Origin: Candidatus Gastranaerophilales bacterium
Lineage (GTDB): Bacteria > Cyanobacteriota > Vampirovibrionia > Gastranaerophilales > Gastranaerophilaceae
NCBI GenBank assembly: GCA_944325185.1
Contig: CALUZA010000018.1
Span: 56,098 to 120,097 of the forward strand
Length of the DNA stretch: 64,000 nt
Direction: 5' to 3'
Shown: piece after piece, positions 8,463 to 17,610 of the stretch
Position numbering within the stretch: position 1 is the stretch's first letter
How the letters are laid out: every line of letters starts with the position of its first letter
Notes under the pieces: generated by a model
What the model saw: the letters and a program-made list of their open reading frames with translations, nothing else
What the model was told of the DNA's origin: nothing
The model's database searches: none
Position numbers and translations under genes: made by a program

Positions 8463-8954
8463 ATGAATAAAAAAATATTGTCGATAACAGCATTTATACT
8501 TGCTTTTGGAATATTTGCAGGTGTTAGCGATTTTGCAGTTGGTGAAACAGCAAAGCAACAAGCAAAACAGTCGGCTACAGCTGTTAAGCCCGTTAATACT
8601 ACTTCGTTAAATATTGTTGCTAATCCTCAAAAGTATTTGAATAAAACAGTCAAAATGCAAGCAACTTTTGATAAATTTTCAACTCTTGGACTGGATTATA
8701 GTAAGGCAATGCGTCCAAGCACAAAATATATAGGTATTTTAATCCAGAGAGATGATGTTTTGGATCATGATATACCTCTTTCAGAGATGAAAATTTTTCT
8801 AAAAAAAGAATTAGCTGAAAAACATTTGGATTTGGATACCGGAGATAAAATTGAATTAACTGCAAAAGTTTTTTCAACCGCATTGAATGATCCTTGGTTA
8901 GATGTAGAAAGTTTAACTGTAATTAAAAAAGCTAAAAAAGAAGAAAATAAATAA
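8463..8954 (+). CDS. Secreted hypothetical protein, OB-fold-like
   Basis: A 163-aa protein with a Sec signal peptide (MNKKILSITAFILAFGIFAG, cleavage near residues 20-30). A Lys/Gln/Ala linker follows, then a domain starting NIVANPQKYLNKTVKMQATF. The pattern 'N-x-P-x-x-Y-x-x-K-x-V-x-x-x-A-x-F' followed by KIELTAKVF resembles small periplasmic OB-fold domains; that is inference. The C-terminus is Lys-rich. The Shine-Dalgarno AGAGG is good. It precedes the GH57 gene by about 30 bases and may be co-transcribed with it. Confidence 0.7.
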   Translation: MNKKILSITAFILAFGIFAGVSDFAVGETAKQQAKQSATAVKPVNTTSLNIVANPQKYLNKTVKMQATFDKFSTLGLDYSKAMRPSTKYIGILIQRDDVLDHDIPLSEMKIFLKKELAEKHLDLDTGDKIELTAKVFSTALNDPWLDVESLTVIKKAKKEENK

Positions 8955-8987
8955 TAACAAAAAAGAATTAGTTGTTGAGTGGAAAAG

Positions 8988-11504
8988 ATGAGTGAAAATA
9001 AAAAATATTTAACAATTCATGGACACTTCTATCAACCGCCTCGTGAAAACCCTTGGATAGAAGAGATTGAAATTCAAGAAAGCGCATTTCCTAATCATGA
9101 TTGGAATGAAAAGATTTCTTGGCAATGTTATGGCCCAAATGGTGCTTCAAGAATTGTTGATGGACATAATTCTATAATTGAAATTTCAAATAATTACCAA
9201 TATATGAGTTATAATTTTGGTCCTACCTTGTTAAGTTGGATGGAACAACATGATAACGCTGCATACCAAAGAGTTTTAAATGCGGATAGAAATTCTCTTG
9301 AAATGTATGGCGGGCATGGTTGTGCAATTGCGCAAGTTTATAATCATATAATTATGCCTCTTGCAAATCAAAATGATAAATATACTCAAGTTATTTGGGG
9401 CTTAAAAGATTTTCAAAAAAGATTCAACAGAAATTCAGAGGGTATTTGGCTTGCTGAAACAGCGGTTGATGCCCAAACTTTGGAAGTATTAATAGATTGC
9501 GGGGTTAAATTTACAATTCTTTCTCCTCATCAAGCAAAATGTATAAATAAAATCGGCGAACATAATTGGCAGGATGTATCATGGGGTACAATTGATCCTT
9601 CACAACCTTACAGATATTTTGTTGAAGGTACTGACAAACAAAAATATATTGATTTATTTTTCTACGACGGTTCAATTTCAAAATCCGTTGCATTTGACAA
9701 TCTTCTTCAGGATGGTAAAAAGTTTGCTTATAGATTGAATGACGGATATGTTGAATCCAGAAACAGAACTCAAATTGTAAACATTGCAACAGATGGTGAA
9801 TCATACGGTCACCACACAAAATTTGGCGATATGGCGCTTGCTTATGTTTTAAGAGTTGGTTCAAAAAATCTTGGTTTTGAGATAACAAACTATGGTCAAT
9901 ATCTTGAGATGTATCCGCCTCAGTATGAGGTAGATATTAAGCCGGTTTCTGCATGGAGTTGCTGCCATGGGGTTGGTCGTTGGATGGATGATTGCGGTTG
10001 TTCAACGGGAGCACAGCCTCATTGGAATCAAAAATGGAGAAAGCCTTTGCGTCAGGCAATGGACTATCTTCGAGATGAACTTATAAAGCTTTGTTCAATT
10101 CAAGGAACGAAGTATTATAAAGATTTTTGGGAAGCAAGGAATAATTATATTGATGTTATTCTTGACAGATCTGAAGAAAGTGTAAATGAGTTTTTCAGGC
10201 AAAATGCAAAGAAAAATTTAACTGCCCAAGAAAAGGTTAAAGCTTTAAAATTGATGGAAATTCAACGTTTTAGTCAATTGATGTATACAAGTTGCGGTTG
10301 GTTTTTTGCAGATATATCTGGAATCGAAACTGTTCAAATCCTGAAATATGCTTATAGGGCAATTGAACTTTCAAGTGAGTTTGTGAAAGCAAATTATGAA
10401 AAGACGTTTTTATCTATTTTGCAAAAAGCTAAAAGTAATATAGCTGAATTTGGAAATGGTAAAGATATATATAATCGTTGGGTTAAACCTTCTGCAATCG
10501 GCTTTGATAAAATTACCGCTCAATATGCAATAGAATCATCTTTTGAGGATAGCCAAAAAGAATCATCAAAAAAAGAGGAAGATTTGTATTGCTTTAAAAT
10601 TAAGAAAAATGGAAGTAAAAAATATACAAATCTAAACAATACTCTTAATTGTGGAAGAATTGAAATAACTTCAAAAATTACCTATGAAAAAAAAGAGATG
10701 AGCTATATAATGCTCCAGACTCAAAATTATGATTTTTATTGTGCTGTTAAAGAATATAAGTGTTTGGATGATTATAATCTTGAAAAGAAAGAGATTACAA
10801 AAGCGTTCCTTGAAGGAACAACTGTTGAAGCTTTGCAGACGATTGAATTGTATTATGGTTCAAGATTTTATTCTCTTAAAGATATACCGATGGATAAAAG
10901 AAAAACTATTCTTGAAAATCTTATATATTCAAGACTTGAAAAAGTCGGACAAACATATAAAGATTTATACGATAGCTTGTTGACCCCGATAAGTTATTTG
11001 AACGATTTGGGTATGGACATACCTGAAAGCTTTAGAGTAAGTGCCAAGTTTACTTTACTTGCAAATCTTACCAGATTGCTTACTCAAATTACGACTTATG
11101 GAGATAAAAATAAAATCCAAAAAATTCTTGAAATTAAGAAATTGACTGATAAATTTAAAATTAAGCTGGGTAGTTCAAACGCAAAAGATATTTTATCTAA
11201 GAGCTTGGCAAAATTAATCACTCAGCTAAAGAATCATGTAACATATAAAAATACACAAGAATTGTTGCATTTCTTTGATTTATTAGAGAAACTCCAAATA
11301 GAAACAAAAATAGATACTGCTCAAAATATATTTTATGATATGTTTTGTTTGGATTTTGAGAAATTCTATGAAAAAATGCAATCATCTAAAGAAGAACATG
11401 ATTTAAGAAAAATATTCTTGAATTTGCTTGAAATAGGAAGAAAGTTAAATATTAATATGGACTTTTATCAAAATAAAGTTGATACTTTGACCGGAAAAGT
11501 ATAA
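8988..11504 (+). CDS. GH57-family glycoside hydrolase with DUF3536 domain
   Basis: An 838-aa cytosolic enzyme. The N-terminal half is a GH57 (beta/alpha)7 barrel: HGHFYQPPRENPW near residue 12, the WLAETAVD strand carrying the presumed catalytic Glu nucleophile, and NIATDGESYGHHTKFGD carrying the presumed acid Asp. The C-terminal half matches the DUF3536 arrangement (SWSCCHGVGRWMDDCGC, then a long helical region). GH57 members act on alpha-glucans (amylase, branching, amylopullulanase); the exact reaction is unknown. An in-frame GTG at 8979 exists, but ATG 8988 is better spaced from the GAGTGGA element. There is no signal peptide. Confidence 0.88.
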   Translation: MSENKKYLTIHGHFYQPPRENPWIEEIEIQESAFPNHDWNEKISWQCYGPNGASRIVDGHNSIIEISNNYQYMSYNFGPTLLSWMEQHDNAAYQRVLNADRNSLEMYGGHGCAIAQVYNHIIMPLANQNDKYTQVIWGLKDFQKRFNRNSEGIWLAETAVDAQTLEVLIDCGVKFTILSPHQAKCINKIGEHNWQDVSWGTIDPSQPYRYFVEGTDKQKYIDLFFYDGSISKSVAFDNLLQDGKKFAYRLNDGYVESRNRTQIVNIATDGESYGHHTKFGDMALAYVLRVGSKNLGFEITNYGQYLEMYPPQYEVDIKPVSAWSCCHGVGRWMDDCGCSTGAQPHWNQKWRKPLRQAMDYLRDELIKLCSIQGTKYYKDFWEARNNYIDVILDRSEESVNEFFRQNAKKNLTAQEKVKALKLMEIQRFSQLMYTSCGWFFADISGIETVQILKYAYRAIELSSEFVKANYEKTFLSILQKAKSNIAEFGNGKDIYNRWVKPSAIGFDKITAQYAIESSFEDSQKESSKKEEDLYCFKIKKNGSKKYTNLNNTLNCGRIEITSKITYEKKEMSYIMLQTQNYDFYCAVKEYKCLDDYNLEKKEITKAFLEGTTVEALQTIELYYGSRFYSLKDIPMDKRKTILENLIYSRLEKVGQTYKDLYDSLLTPISYLNDLGMDIPESFRVSAKFTLLANLTRLLTQITTYGDKNKIQKILEIKKLTDKFKIKLGSSNAKDILSKSLAKLITQLKNHVTYKNTQELLHFFDLLEKLQIETKIDTAQNIFYDMFCLDFEKFYEKMQSSKEEHDLRKIFLNLLEIGRKLNINMDFYQNKVDTLTGKV

Positions 11505-11515
11505 TTTTGAAAAAT

Positions 11516-12862
11516 TTATGTTTCTTCTTTTGACGTTACAGAAGAGGTTATTCCTTTTTGGTCTTGAATTTTTTTCATAAATTCAATATTTGTCGGATGT
11601 TTTTTATTTATTAAAACAGTGTCCATGTCTTCTGCAAATATAAATTCGGGTATAATTTTTGCTTTATCTGATAAAATTGCTTTTCTTAATTCTTCTTTTG
11701 AAATATTTAATTCTTTTGCCCAATTTGAAAATTCGACAACACTTGGATTGTGTCTTCTCATATATTTTAAAGTTCTCTCAGAAAAATTATCCGGTCTTAT
11801 ATCGACAAATGTCATAACTTTTTCACCGCTTTTTGTTTTGACCTTAGAGGTTTTACCCGGAAGATTATTCTTTCTTACCATTTCTCTTAACTCTGCAACA
11901 TCTCCGTAACCCAGAATGGCAAGATATTGTATTGGCACATAACATGGTTTATCTCCGTCATATTTAAAATATTTTTCGGATTTTTTCGGATGTAATTTAT
12001 TGTATTCTGTCAATGTTTTTTGGGTTAAAGGATGGTTTTTGTTGATTTGAATATTGGAAACCCCAACACCTTTTGGTATTGAATCAAGACCAACAATTTT
12101 AATTTTTCCTTCATGTATCATTTTTATTAAAGTGTATGGTGGAATATTTGTTCTATTCGTTAAACTGTATGCATCTTCACTATCTATAAGCTCGCTTTGT
12201 ATTCTTTCAAGCAGGGCTTTATTTGTTTCGTCATTTATATCTATAAATTTTTCATTATTTTTATTGCCTGTTTCTTCAATATTTAGTACACCTGCTTTTT
12301 GCCACCCTAAAATTATATCTGTTTTTACGTCAAGTTGCGTTGCAAAATCAGCTAAGTTGTATATGTGTCCTGATTTTTGTGCTTGTTTATTTTTTTCTTC
12401 ATAAGACACATCCGGATTGTATAAATATGAAATCGATGGTGCTTCAATTAGTTTTGCTAAATATTTATTATATGCGTTTTGTTTAGAATTTGCTGACCTT
12501 ATTTCTCTTAAAAGCCTTCTTATTTCAACATCTTTTTTTTCTATTTGTCTTTGTGTTCTTTTTATTTGACTTTTTAGTTGTCTGTTGAATGGTCTTTTTT
12601 CAGATTCTTCTTCTAAAGTCTTTTTCTTTTCTTCTATTTGACTTTTATCAAGAAGTGCTTGTTGTAACCTTTTTTCTAATTCTTCAATTTGTTTTTCTAA
12701 TTCTTCAATTTGCTTTTTTGTTCTTGTAATTTCAAAATTAGCTGAACTGATTTCAAAAGTATCTTTTTTAATGCTGCTTTTGAAATAGGTTTTATTTAGC
12801 AGGTGCGCTTTGTTTTTACATTTTTGTATAAAATTTAGATTTATAATTCCTTGAATTTTCAT
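11516..12862 (-). CDS. Long coiled-coil protein with HTH-like repeats, unknown
   Basis: A 448-aa protein of no recognised family. Residues about 40-135 form a strong coiled coil (TKKQIEELEKQIEELEKRL onward, very rich in E, K and Q). The remainder is a series of short helical segments that read like MerR/DNA-binding helices (YNLADFATQLDVKTDIILGW; PYTLIKMIHEGKIKIVGL; EFSNWAKELNISKEELRKAI). ATG 12862 is preferred over the TTG at 12904 because AGAAG lies just upstream. The N-terminus has the short polar 'KKDTFEIS' element seen in other hypotheticals of this window. A 12-bp inverted repeat covers the translation start. Confidence 0.72.
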   Translation of the reverse strand: MKIQGIINLNFIQKCKNKAHLLNKTYFKSSIKKDTFEISSANFEITRTKKQIEELEKQIEELEKRLQQALLDKSQIEEKKKTLEEESEKRPFNRQLKSQIKRTQRQIEKKDVEIRRLLREIRSANSKQNAYNKYLAKLIEAPSISYLYNPDVSYEEKNKQAQKSGHIYNLADFATQLDVKTDIILGWQKAGVLNIEETGNKNNEKFIDINDETNKALLERIQSELIDSEDAYSLTNRTNIPPYTLIKMIHEGKIKIVGLDSIPKGVGVSNIQINKNHPLTQKTLTEYNKLHPKKSEKYFKYDGDKPCYVPIQYLAILGYGDVAELREMVRKNNLPGKTSKVKTKSGEKVMTFVDIRPDNFSERTLKYMRRHNPSVVEFSNWAKELNISKEELRKAILSDKAKIIPEFIFAEDMDTVLINKKHPTNIEFMKKIQDQKGITSSVTSKEET

Positions 12863-12901
12863 TTTTCGTTTTTCTTCTTGTATGTATTTAAAAACGAAAA
12901 A
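12862..12901 (-). repeat. 12-bp inverted repeat across the translation start
   Basis: TTTTTCGTTTTT (12862-12873) and AAAAACGAAAAA (12890-12901) are perfect complements. In the mRNA the 3' arm ends on the A of the AUG, and the AGAAG ribosome-binding element falls in the 16-nt loop. It could damp translation, though the stem has only two G-C pairs. Confidence 0.6.
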
Positions 12902-12920
12902 CAAAATAAATTGTTAAATT

Positions 12921-13547
12921 TTAGCTGAAAATTTTTCTTTCTAAAACGGGTATGCCGTCAATTTCAAACATGGGTGCGGTTTTATCGCCTTTTATGTAGT
13001 CGAATGCGAACATAGCTACAATAATTGACTCTAATGATGAAGCAGGAAGCATATTTTCGGGCATTTGAGAAAAACCGTATTTGATTTTTAAGGAAATTTG
13101 AAGATTTTTGCAATCAATCGAAGTTCTTGATAAATAGTGGGGGCATAGTCCGTAAGAACGTCTTAATTGGTTAATGTCACATCTTATAACTTTTATATTT
13201 TTTTCTTTTAGATTTCTTATAGTATCCAAACATCTTTTTGAAATTCTATTTGTCCAGTCATCTCTGTTGATTTTAAAATTGTCAAAAAGCGCTTTATAAT
13301 TTTTAGAGTGTATTCTCCATTTTCCTTCAAGCATTTTGTTGTCATAAGGAACGCTAAAAGCAACTATTGAATTTTTAATGTAGGGAGAATTTTCAAAAAA
13401 ATAGTCTATATCTTGGGCGTAGTAAAATTTATCCAAAAGAACAATTTTTGAATTTCTATCCAGCACGCAAATTGAGCTGTCATAATTTGATGAATTAGAA
13501 AGTGCGACTCCTATAAAAAAATTTTCTTTGCTTGACAGATTCTGCAT
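12921..13547 (-). CDS. DUF429-like predicted nuclease-fold protein
   Basis: A 208-aa protein resembling the RNase-H-like DUF429 group: FFIGVALSNSSNYDSSICVLD gives the first acidic strand, IVAFSVPYDNKM the second, and WRIHSKNYKALF a family-like segment. The conserved order fits, but several residues diverge, so the assignment is tentative. ATG at 13547 is chosen; a TTG at 13583 would add a hydrophobic stretch inside the neighbour and lacks a Shine-Dalgarno. It is divergent from, and only 13 bases away from, the ABC exporter gene. Confidence 0.5.
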   Translation of the reverse strand: MQNLSSKENFFIGVALSNSSNYDSSICVLDRNSKIVLLDKFYYAQDIDYFFENSPYIKNSIVAFSVPYDNKMLEGKWRIHSKNYKALFDNFKINRDDWTNRISKRCLDTIRNLKEKNIKVIRCDINQLRRSYGLCPHYLSRTSIDCKNLQISLKIKYGFSQMPENMLPASSLESIIVAMFAFDYIKGDKTAPMFEIDGIPVLERKIFS

Positions 13548-13560
13548 AAATAAGAGTATA

Positions 13561-15351
13561 ATGAAACATATTATATTTTTCAAGGTATTTATTTTGCAGG
13601 GAGTATTGTTTAAAAAATTAATAAACAGGTTTTATTTTGAAAAAAGGTATAAATTTTATCTTTTGTTTCTTTTTTCTTTGTTTGCTGGTTTTTTTGAATA
13701 TATGGGTTTGGTTTTAATATTTCAATTTGTATTATTTCTCTCTAGCCCTGAAAGCATATATTGCAAGAAAGTTTTAGATTTATTTTCTCAATATTTAGGA
13801 TTTTCAAATATCTCTAAAATAAGCCTTATTCTTGGTTTTTTAATTATTTCAATTTATATTTTTAAAAATATATATATGTTATTTTTTACAAAGTTCAGTA
13901 ATTCTATTTTAGAGGATTTATCAATTAAAATAACGACTAAGGTATTAAAAAATCTCGTTTTGGATGATTTTTTAGTTATTAATTCAATTCCAAAAGCCCA
14001 AAAATTAAATATTATTTCAAAGGTTACTATTGTAATTTGGCAGTATTGCTTAAAATTTGTTAATTTGGTTTCAAATCTTTTAATTGCATTTGTTTTAATT
14101 GCTTATCTTTATTTAAAATTTACAATTCCTGCCTTTGTTGCAACATTATTTATTATGATTTTGGTTTTGATTGAATATGTTTATCTTAAAAAACAATCAG
14201 ATTACCAGAAATTATATTATTCAAAGTTTCATGATGATGTTCATTCAATACTTTTATCTGTTATTAATTCTTTTAAGGAAATTAAATTAGCAAAAAGAGA
14301 GAACTTTTTTATAGATAAATTTGAAATAGCTGTTAAAAAATATGCAGGATTAAATAAATCTAGAAATTTTAACAGCGTTTTTCATATTTATTTTACTGAA
14401 ATATCTGTTATGCTTACTTTTGCTTTGATTTTAGTTACTTTGTATTTAACTTCAAATTTTGATAATTCATTGGTTTTAACTTCTATTTGTACGATTTGCG
14501 TTATAATTTTACGTCTTACCCCCTTGATAAATAGAGCGCAAAGTTGTTTGTATTGTATAAATTCTAATGAAAAAATTGTGCTTGAATTGTTGGAATTTGA
14601 TAATAAATTTAATCAAAATTTAAAATGCAATAGAGAAAGTAAAAAAATGTCTTTTGAAAAAATTATTTTTGAAAATGTTTGTTTTTCTTATGATTGCAGT
14701 GAAAAAGGTCTTAAAAATGTTAATATTACAATAAACAAAGGTGATTTTATTGGAATTACAGGATATAGTGGTGCGTATAAAACTACTCTTGCGCTAATTT
14801 TAGCAGGGTTAATTAAACCTAAATTCGGCAAGGTTGTAAATGAAAATAATATTTCAATTTTTGATAATTTACCTATGTGGCAGAACAATATTGCGTTTTT
14901 AAGTCAAGATTTTGATTTAATTTTTGATAACGTATATGCTAATGTTGCGCTTGGAGAATTGTATAATGAAAGTGAAATTAAAAATTTTGTTGATAAGTAT
15001 GATTTGAGCTTAAATTTAGACGGAAATAAATTAATTTCAAATTTGTCGCAAGGTCAAAAACAAAGAGTTGCATTGTTAAGCGTTTTATATCAGGATAAAA
15101 ATGTTAATATCTTGGATGAACCGACTTCTTCTATTGATGTCGTATCTGAGGAAAAAATTGATGATATTTTAAAGAAATTGAAAGGCGAAAAGACAATAAT
15201 ATCCATAGCTCATAGACTAAATACTTTGAAAAATTGTGATAAAATTATTTTTATAAATAAAAACCGTGAAATTGCATTTGATACTTTTGAAAATTTAAAA
15301 AATAATAATGAAGATTTTAGAAAAATGATTAATTTATCAAGTTTTAGCTAA
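13561..15351 (+). CDS. ABC exporter (TM-NBD fusion) with abnormal Walker A
   Basis: A 596-aa MsbA-like half-transporter: an N-terminal membrane domain with about six helices (residues 20-310), then a nucleotide-binding domain (about 350-596). The signature NLSQGQKQRVAL, Walker B VNILDEPTSSID and H-loop SIAHRLN are intact. The Walker A reads GYSGAYKTT, so the Gly before the Lys is Tyr406; that departs from GxxxxGK[ST]. Substrate is unknown; related proteins export lipids, glycans or peptides. The start is uncertain (ATG 13561, or TTG 13594 with AAGG 8 bases upstream). A TTGACA/TATAAT pair (19-base spacing) overlaps the ATG, which favours the later start. The 3' end overlaps the convergent TPR gene by 8 bases. 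Confidence 0.85.
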   Translation: MKHIIFFKVFILQGVLFKKLINRFYFEKRYKFYLLFLFSLFAGFFEYMGLVLIFQFVLFLSSPESIYCKKVLDLFSQYLGFSNISKISLILGFLIISIYIFKNIYMLFFTKFSNSILEDLSIKITTKVLKNLVLDDFLVINSIPKAQKLNIISKVTIVIWQYCLKFVNLVSNLLIAFVLIAYLYLKFTIPAFVATLFIMILVLIEYVYLKKQSDYQKLYYSKFHDDVHSILLSVINSFKEIKLAKRENFFIDKFEIAVKKYAGLNKSRNFNSVFHIYFTEISVMLTFALILVTLYLTSNFDNSLVLTSICTICVIILRLTPLINRAQSCLYCINSNEKIVLELLEFDNKFNQNLKCNRESKKMSFEKIIFENVCFSYDCSEKGLKNVNITINKGDFIGITGYSGAYKTTLALILAGLIKPKFGKVVNENNISIFDNLPMWQNNIAFLSQDFDLIFDNVYANVALGELYNESEIKNFVDKYDLSLNLDGNKLISNLSQGQKQRVALLSVLYQDKNVNILDEPTSSIDVVSEEKIDDILKKLKGEKTIISIAHRLNTLKNCDKIIFINKNREIAFDTFENLKNNNEDFRKMINLSSFS

Positions 15352-15931
15352 AAGAGTTGTATGTATCTAAGAGTTTTTTAGCTTGTTTGGTTTTATTTAA
15401 TTGCTTGTAACAATATGCTAAATTATAATAAAAGTCTTTATTTTGAGGCTCAAGTTCAATTGCTTTAATTAAATTTTTCTTGGCTTGAGAATAGTTTTTT
15501 AATTTTATTTGACAACATGCAAGATTGTAATATGCGCTTGCAAATTCTTTGTTGTATTTAATTGCGAGTTCAAAATTGTTTGAAGCAAGCAGGTATGATT
15601 TTTTCTTTGCAAAAATACAGCCGAGGTTATAATATGCTTTATAGTATGTATAGTCTATGTCTAAGGCTTTGTTTAGATTTTGAATTGCTTCGTTATCGTT
15701 TCCGTTTTCTTCTGATATGTTTGCAAGAAGCAAAAATATTTCAGGATTTTTCTCTTTGACAGGTAAATTTTCCAGAAGTTTTTGAGCTTCTTTGTAATTC
15801 TGCGTAGCATAAAGAGCGTATGCTTGTTGTTTTATATCTTCCATGTTGATATTATTTTCTGCTAATGTTATAGTAGATAGCGCAGTTAATAAATACACAA
15901 GAAAGAAAAAATTTTTAATATATTTGAACAA
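15344..15931 (-). CDS. Secreted TPR-repeat protein
   Basis: A 195-aa protein with an N-terminal signal sequence (hydrophobic core about residues 8-22, likely cleavage near LAEN) and four to five tetratricopeptide repeats from about residue 30 (for example YYKAYYNLGCIFAKKKSYLL and FASAYYNLACCQIKLKNYSQ). TPR arrays mediate protein-protein contacts; here in the periplasm or at the envelope. The partner is unknown. It is convergent with the ABC exporter gene. Confidence 0.85.
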   Translation of the reverse strand: MFKYIKNFFFLVYLLTALSTITLAENNINMEDIKQQAYALYATQNYKEAQKLLENLPVKEKNPEIFLLLANISEENGNDNEAIQNLNKALDIDYTYYKAYYNLGCIFAKKKSYLLASNNFELAIKYNKEFASAYYNLACCQIKLKNYSQAKKNLIKAIELEPQNKDFYYNLAYCYKQLNKTKQAKKLLDTYNSFS

Positions 15932-16047
15932 ATTAATCCCTCTAAAGAAGCGTTACAATAACATAATACATCAAAATAGCTTATTTGTGTAGAAATAAAC
16001 AAATTTTTATGTAGTATAATAGCAAGTATAAACGACAGTGGTATAAA

Positions 16048-17331
16048 ATGAACAACCTAGAAGATAGAACACATATATATAGAGTTCCTATACGCCCCCA
16101 ATATAAAAGAAGAAGGCGTCAGAAAAAAAATAATAATTTTCCAAGATTTATTTTGCTGGTAGGATTGATTTGCATAGCTTTATTTTATTTTATTAACAAT
16201 AGAATAGAAACAAATATGCTTTCAAATACTGATACAAAGACGCATAATCCGATTGATTTGAACTTTAATTTTTCACCAAGAAGACAAAATATTCTTCTTA
16301 TGGGTGTTGATGTGGCCACAAATTCAGAGAATCCATTTAAGGGAAATCGTTCGGATACGATGTTGTTAATTAGCATTGCTCCTTATGGAAAAAATATAAA
16401 TGTAATTTCAATACCAAGAGATTCTAAGGTATATATTGCAGGCAGAAATAAGGCGGATAAAATCAATCATGCTTTTGCTTTCGGTGGTGCAAAGCTTGCA
16501 GTAAGAACGGTTGAAGAAACTTTTGGAGTTAAAATCAATAATTACCTTGCAATTTCAAATGAAGGCGTAATTAAAATGATTGATACTTTAGGAGGTTTGC
16601 CGATTTATATTGAAAAAAACATGAAATATGATGATTATTCCGCAAATTTACATATAAATTTGAAACAAGGTAATCATGTTTTATCCGGAAAAGAAACCGA
16701 AGGATATTTGAGGTTTAGACATGATTCTTTTGGTGATATTGGAAGAATTCGCCGTCAACAATGGTTCTTTGATGCATTATTGGAAAGATTAAAAGACCCT
16801 ACCGTAATTGTTAAATTACCGGAATTGTTAAAAATTATACCTGAATATATTCAAACCGATATGTCAGCTTATGACCTTGCAAAATATGCAGGAATGGCAA
16901 AAAATGTTGATACATCAACAATTCAAATTGCTACAATTCCCGGTTCTCCTTCTACAAAAGGTGTTATAAGCTATTGGATTATTGACCCCCTTAAAACTCA
17001 GGACTTAATAAATAAAATGGTTTATAGAAATAAAGCGGATATTGAATTTAAAGATTTAAGCGTAGGAATTTTATATGCAGACGCAAAAGAGAATACCGCA
17101 AATCTTTTAAAGCAAGAACTTGAAGCAAAAGGTATTGTTAATATTAAATTGCAAAATACAAATTCAATTTCGAAAGATTATATAGCTGTACATAATCTTG
17201 ATATTGCAGGTGAGATAATAAATGACCTTAAAAAAACAATTCCTGAAATTAAAGACAGACACACAATTTATGATCCTATCGGCATAAATCGTACGGGCAA
17301 AGATTTTACTATAGTTATCTCAGACCTTTGA
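16048..17331 (+). CDS. LytR-CpsA-Psr (LCP) family phosphotransferase
   Basis: A 427-aa single-pass inner-membrane protein: a basic cytoplasmic N-terminus, one TM helix (about residues 32-48) and an extracytoplasmic LCP catalytic domain (about 75-270), followed by a LytR_C-like domain (about 335-420). LCP landmarks are ILLMGVD, NRSDTMLLIS, ISIPRDS, KINHAFAFGGA and LRFRHDSFGDIGRIRRQQ; they provide the Asp and Arg residues that bind Mg-polyprenyl pyrophosphate. The family transfers glycopolymers from undecaprenyl carriers to peptidoglycan or other acceptors. A TATAAT at 16015-16020 is a plausible -10. Confidence 0.93.
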   Translation: MNNLEDRTHIYRVPIRPQYKRRRRQKKNNNFPRFILLVGLICIALFYFINNRIETNMLSNTDTKTHNPIDLNFNFSPRRQNILLMGVDVATNSENPFKGNRSDTMLLISIAPYGKNINVISIPRDSKVYIAGRNKADKINHAFAFGGAKLAVRTVEETFGVKINNYLAISNEGVIKMIDTLGGLPIYIEKNMKYDDYSANLHINLKQGNHVLSGKETEGYLRFRHDSFGDIGRIRRQQWFFDALLERLKDPTVIVKLPELLKIIPEYIQTDMSAYDLAKYAGMAKNVDTSTIQIATIPGSPSTKGVISYWIIDPLKTQDLINKMVYRNKADIEFKDLSVGILYADAKENTANLLKQELEAKGIVNIKLQNTNSISKDYIAVHNLDIAGEIINDLKKTIPEIKDRHTIYDPIGINRTGKDFTIVISDL

Positions 17332-17425
17332 TTTAGAAAAAATACATTGTTTATATTATAAAAACATAACTTAAATTGTTCTTACGGTTGATTTAATTAA
17401 GCTAAGTATATAAGACAATCAAGTT

Positions 17426-17608
17426 ATGTTATGTAGTCAAAATGAAAAATGCTTATTAAAATTTATATCGGGAGCTCACGAGTCTCCCGTAAAAAGTGAT
17501 CTTTTTGAGCTTATATATAATCTTGGCATTAAATTAGAATTTAGAGATAATAACCCTGTATATAGAATAATTGATGAATTAACTTATAATTGCATAAGCG
17601 GAAAGTAA
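17426..17608 (+). CDS. Possible small protein, 60 aa
   Basis: An ORF of 60 codons whose stop lies just before the Shine-Dalgarno-ATG of the CHASE2-GGDEF gene, as expected of a co-transcribed leader gene. It contains three Cys (LCSQNEKC, YNC) and a helical centre (DLFELIYNLGIKLEF). No family is recognised. The weak ribosome-binding site leaves real doubt. It fills the space after the LCP gene. Confidence 0.4.
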   Translation: MLCSQNEKCLLKFISGAHESPVKSDLFELIYNLGIKLEFRDNNPVYRIIDELTYNCISGK

Positions 17609-17610
17609 AA

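Noticed and set aside
9511..9888. 125-codon minus-strand frame within the GH57 gene
   Set aside because: It lies wholly inside a well-supported gene, has no ribosome-binding site and no family features.
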